A stretch of DNA of 64,000 nucleotides from positions 1 to 64,000 of the forward strand of contig SJBG01000004.1 in assembly GCA_004332195.1 (NCBI GenBank), read 5' to 3'. The first letter of the stretch is position 1. The number at the start of each line of letters is the position of its first letter. Origin of the DNA: Desulfobulbaceae bacterium (lineage in GTDB: Bacteria; Desulfobacterota; Desulfobulbia; Desulfobulbales; Desulfurivibrionaceae). This document shows positions 62,034 through 64,000 of this stretch, piece after piece. The translations under genes were made by a program, and so were the position numbers. The notes below the pieces were generated by a model. It worked only from the letters and a program-made list of their open reading frames with translations, had not been told where the DNA came from and ran no database searches.

Positions 62034-62457
62034 CTGAGTGAAATAAACTACCTTGGTATTGAGTGGGCCGTTATGAGGTTTGTCGGGCTTTTGGGTTGGT
62101 GACCCGTTCTTGATGCCGGCGCACCTGAGACATCGCACTAATGTAAAGTAGCCGATAAGTCCCGGTTCAGGCAAGGGTAGTATTTGTTTTTTCTAAAAAA
62201 AAACCGGCCAATGCCGTTAACCGATAAATGATTTCATCATCGGGTACGGATGTGTTATCGTTGCCGGAAATAATGGCGACATACCCGCACCAAAGTTCGT
62301 GAGTTTTTCAAACCGGGGACGTACAAAAAAGCAACCATACCAACTTCGAATTGATTTACCCGGCGGGAACTGGTAGGGTACCGGGGTTTTGCGGGCGGGA
62401 TGTTTTACGTCTTCTTAACAGTCTTCAAGTTCAGATATCTTAACTGAGACCTTAATC
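62034..62457. other. gene-free interval between divergent cdaA and the nitroreductase gene
   Basis: 424 bp between divergent starts. It must contain promoters for both directions, but no clear hexamer pair or repeat from the listed families is seen. The upstream extension of the cdaA frame (to 62174) does not look like protein. Confidence 0.5.
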
Positions 62458-63249
62458 ATGAAACTGATATCGGTAGACTGGAGCAAATGCAAGCGTGATG
62501 GCATCTGCGTGGCGGAGTGCCCCTTCGGCCTTATTAGCGAAGACGAAGATGGCTTTCCCACGGTCCGAAGAGCGGCGGCTCGAATCTGCATCGACTGCGG
62601 CCACTGTCTGGCGGTCTGCCCCCACGCGGCTTTGATTTTCAAGGGCCAAGGTCCGGCAAGCTGCTTGACTATTGATCGTAAATTGAATGTTTCGGCTGCG
62701 AGCGCCGCTCAGTTTTTGCGTAGTCGACGTTCGATTCGTACCTACAAAGATCAGTCGATTCCCAGGGAAGTGTTGGAAGAGTTGTTGGACATCAGCCGCT
62801 GGGCGCCTTCGGTCAAAAATGCCCAGCCCACCAAATGGTTGGTCATTGAATCGGCCGGCGAAATTAAAAAAATGATCAGCCTGGTGGTGGATTACTTGAG
62901 TGAAGTCAAAGCATTTCCCGGGATCATCAGCGCCTGGGCGCAAAATCGAGACCTGGTCCTGCGCGGTGCTCCCCATCTGGTCATTGCCTACGCCTCAGAC
63001 AAGTCCTTAAAGCCGGAAATTGACTGTACTATCGCCTTGACCTATCTTGATCTGGCTGCTCACGGCAAAGGTATCGGCACCTGTTGGGCCGGAATTTTTC
63101 TGGGTGCGGCCTTTAGCTATCAACCCCTGATTTCCGCCTTGGACCTGCCGGAAAACCACCGAGTCCACGGGGCATTGATGCTGGGCTACCCCCAATATCG
63201 TTACCCCCGCATTCCCCAACGCAAGGCCTTGCAGGCCACCTGGCGTTAG
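62458..63249 (+). CDS. ferredoxin-nitroreductase fusion protein
   Basis: A 263-residue flavoprotein. The N-terminus (1-65) is a 2[4Fe-4S] ferredoxin domain with CKRDGICVAECPFG and CIDCGHCLAVCPHA; the remainder is an FMN-dependent nitroreductase with 'LRSRRSIRTYKDQSIPREVL', 'DISRWAPSVKNAQPTKWLVI' and 'GKGIGTCWAGIFLGAAF'. This architecture is common in anaerobes and couples ferredoxin to reduction of unknown substrates. Monocistronic; it is convergent with the metV-like gene. Confidence 0.92.
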   Translation: MKLISVDWSKCKRDGICVAECPFGLISEDEDGFPTVRRAAARICIDCGHCLAVCPHAALIFKGQGPASCLTIDRKLNVSAASAAQFLRSRRSIRTYKDQSIPREVLEELLDISRWAPSVKNAQPTKWLVIESAGEIKKMISLVVDYLSEVKAFPGIISAWAQNRDLVLRGAPHLVIAYASDKSLKPEIDCTIALTYLDLAAHGKGIGTCWAGIFLGAAFSYQPLISALDLPENHRVHGALMLGYPQYRYPRIPQRKALQATWR

Positions 63250-63359
63250 AAGTCAGGAAACAGGGGGCAGGGGAATGTCCCCTGTTTCCTGACGGTGATC
63301 CTGCCGAATGTTTTTCCGAAACTTTTGCCGCCAGCCCCGCTAATTCTTGCAGGTACTAG

Positions 63360-63517
63360 TGTCGTGTCAAGGCTGAGATGTCGTAATATCGCGCCGTCAT
63401 TTTTTACTCCTGTAAGGCACGGCTTGATGAGCATAGCCCAGGCTATGTGAGTCAAGTCGTGCCTGGCAGGCGTGAAAAAGGGCAAGCGAGATGCGTCATC
63501 TCAGCCTTGACACGACA
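63360..63517. mobile_element. MITE2 copy 2 (158 bp, CTAG target duplication)
   Basis: Nearly identical to the copy at 37.3 kb and flanked by CTAG at 63356-63359 and 63518-63521. The right CTAG contains the stop codon of the metV-like gene. Confidence 0.9.
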
Positions 63518-64000
63518 CTAGAGACTGAGATCGCCGCGGACACTTTTGCGCGGACCACCATGCCCGGCAGACCGCCAGTCGCGGATGGGAGCAATCCTGG
63601 CAAGATCCTCCTGACAAGCAAAACGACTGAGTCGATCGTGGATGGCTTGCCAGATGCAGAGCACTTCCGAGTGAATCTCACAGCGCCCCCCCACCGAACC
63701 GCCGCAGGGGCCGTTCATCAGGCTTTTGGCGCAGCGGGCCACCGGACATAAGCCGCCGGTAAGATGGAGTACGCAATCACCGCAGCCGGCGCACTGCTCG
63801 CTCCAGACCCCTTGCCCGGCGGAACCGCCAAAGAAGGTGGTGTTGACCGCTGGATATACCTTGTCCAGAGGCCGCAGATTGGCAATAAAATTAACCCCGA
63901 CTCCACAGGCCATGGAGACGATGACATCGTATTTCCCTTGCCATTGGTCAATTTCATCAACATACTCCTTATCGCATTGGCGGACCAGGGTGGCGCCGGT
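63518..64000 (-). CDS. MetV-like MTHFR C-terminal domain protein (partial)
   Basis: The gene enters from the right edge; 160 residues are visible. The cysteine-rich region EQCAGCGDCVLHLTGGLCPV, 'RCAKSLMNGPCGGSVGGRCE' and 'VLCIWQAIHDRL' is the zinc/Fe-S domain (MTHFR_C) of MetV, the small partner of clostridial/acetogen-type methylene-tetrahydrofolate reductase. 'KYDVIVSMACGVGVNFIA' precedes it. The N-terminus and neighbours (metF, hdr genes?) are outside the window. The stop TAG is part of the CTAG duplicated by MITE2 copy 2. Confidence 0.85.
   Translation of the reverse strand, partial: TGATLVRQCDKEYVDEIDQWQGKYDVIVSMACGVGVNFIANLRPLDKVYPAVNTTFFGGSAGQGVWSEQCAGCGDCVLHLTGGLCPVARCAKSLMNGPCGGSVGGRCEIHSEVLCIWQAIHDRLSRFACQEDLARIAPIRDWRSAGHGGPRKSVRGDLSL

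Overview
The window looks like a chromosomal segment of a Gram-negative, LPS-producing member of the Desulfobacterota (deltaproteobacterial type, most likely Desulfobulbales-like; this placement is inference). The grounds are lipid A/Kdo genes (lpxC, lpxK, waaA), the block rpsF-rpsR-DUF2232-rplI-dnaB, a c-di-AMP operon (cdaA-cdaR-glmM), AmmeMemoRadiSam protein B, a bifunctional ispDF, a DUF342/FapA-like protein and a MetV-type C-terminal domain at the right edge. Almost everything is housekeeping. No prophage, CRISPR array or secondary-metabolite cluster is visible.

Layout. 1-4.8 kb: methyltransferase, MEMO protein, J-domain membrane protein, ftsY, ispH. 4.8-9.4 kb: dnaB, rplI, DUF2232, rpsR, rpsF, mazG on the minus strand. 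9.5-14.4 kb: a plant-like ilvC, tRNA-His, a zinc-ribbon protein, purM, moaB/mogA. 14.5-23.8 kb: murJ, rsmE, waaA-lpxK, lpxC, glgB, pyrF. 23.9-26.5 kb: an AT-richer accessory island with an internally deleted IS1182-type remnant, a BrnT/CopG-like toxin-antitoxin pair with a palindromic operator, and an IS3-type element lacking most of orfA. 26.5-32.1 kb: rmuC, gap, pgk, tpiA, secG, tRNA-Leu on the minus strand. 32.3-37.3 kb: tRNA(CAU), a Nif3-like protein, a zinc-ribbon coiled-coil protein, RNase P RNA, ispDF, thpR. 37.5-43.4 kb: aroD-aroE-aroA, an FkbM methyltransferase pseudogene, transketolase. 43.5-49.4 kb: rpsT and trpE-G-D-C-F (no trpBA follows). 49.5-58.2 kb: a DUF342 protein, a ybeY-pdxJ fusion, a DsbA-like protein, a GlcF-like Fe-S protein, prfB with its programmed frameshift, a YqaA-type membrane protein, pcm and a small lipoprotein. 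58.3-64 kb: tlyA, glmM, cdaR, cdaA, a ferredoxin-nitroreductase and a truncated metV-like gene.

What stands out is the repeat biology. (1) At least four families of short, non-autonomous, MITE-like elements with terminal inverted repeats lie between the genes. Reconstructed target duplications are TNNA for the ~140-bp family (7 copies), CTAG for the ~160-bp family (2 copies plus a fragment) and CTAAG for a 159-bp element. In four cases (dnaB, ilvC, moaB, metV) the duplicated target contains the stop codon of the neighbouring gene, and in a fifth (tkt) the element supplies the stop. (2) A fifth, diverged repeat family recurs near lpxC/glgB, rnpB, tkt and trpD. Several copies share a peptide-like reading, and trpD is bracketed by an 85-bp inverted pair of it. 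(3) Many otherwise conserved proteins (MEMO, FtsY, WaaA, RmuC, Nif3, IspDF, TrpD, GlcF, AroA, MazG) carry simple-sequence insertions or tails made of short in-frame tandem repeats. Together these suggest a genome in which slippage and small mobile repeats repeatedly remodel gene ends and domain linkers.
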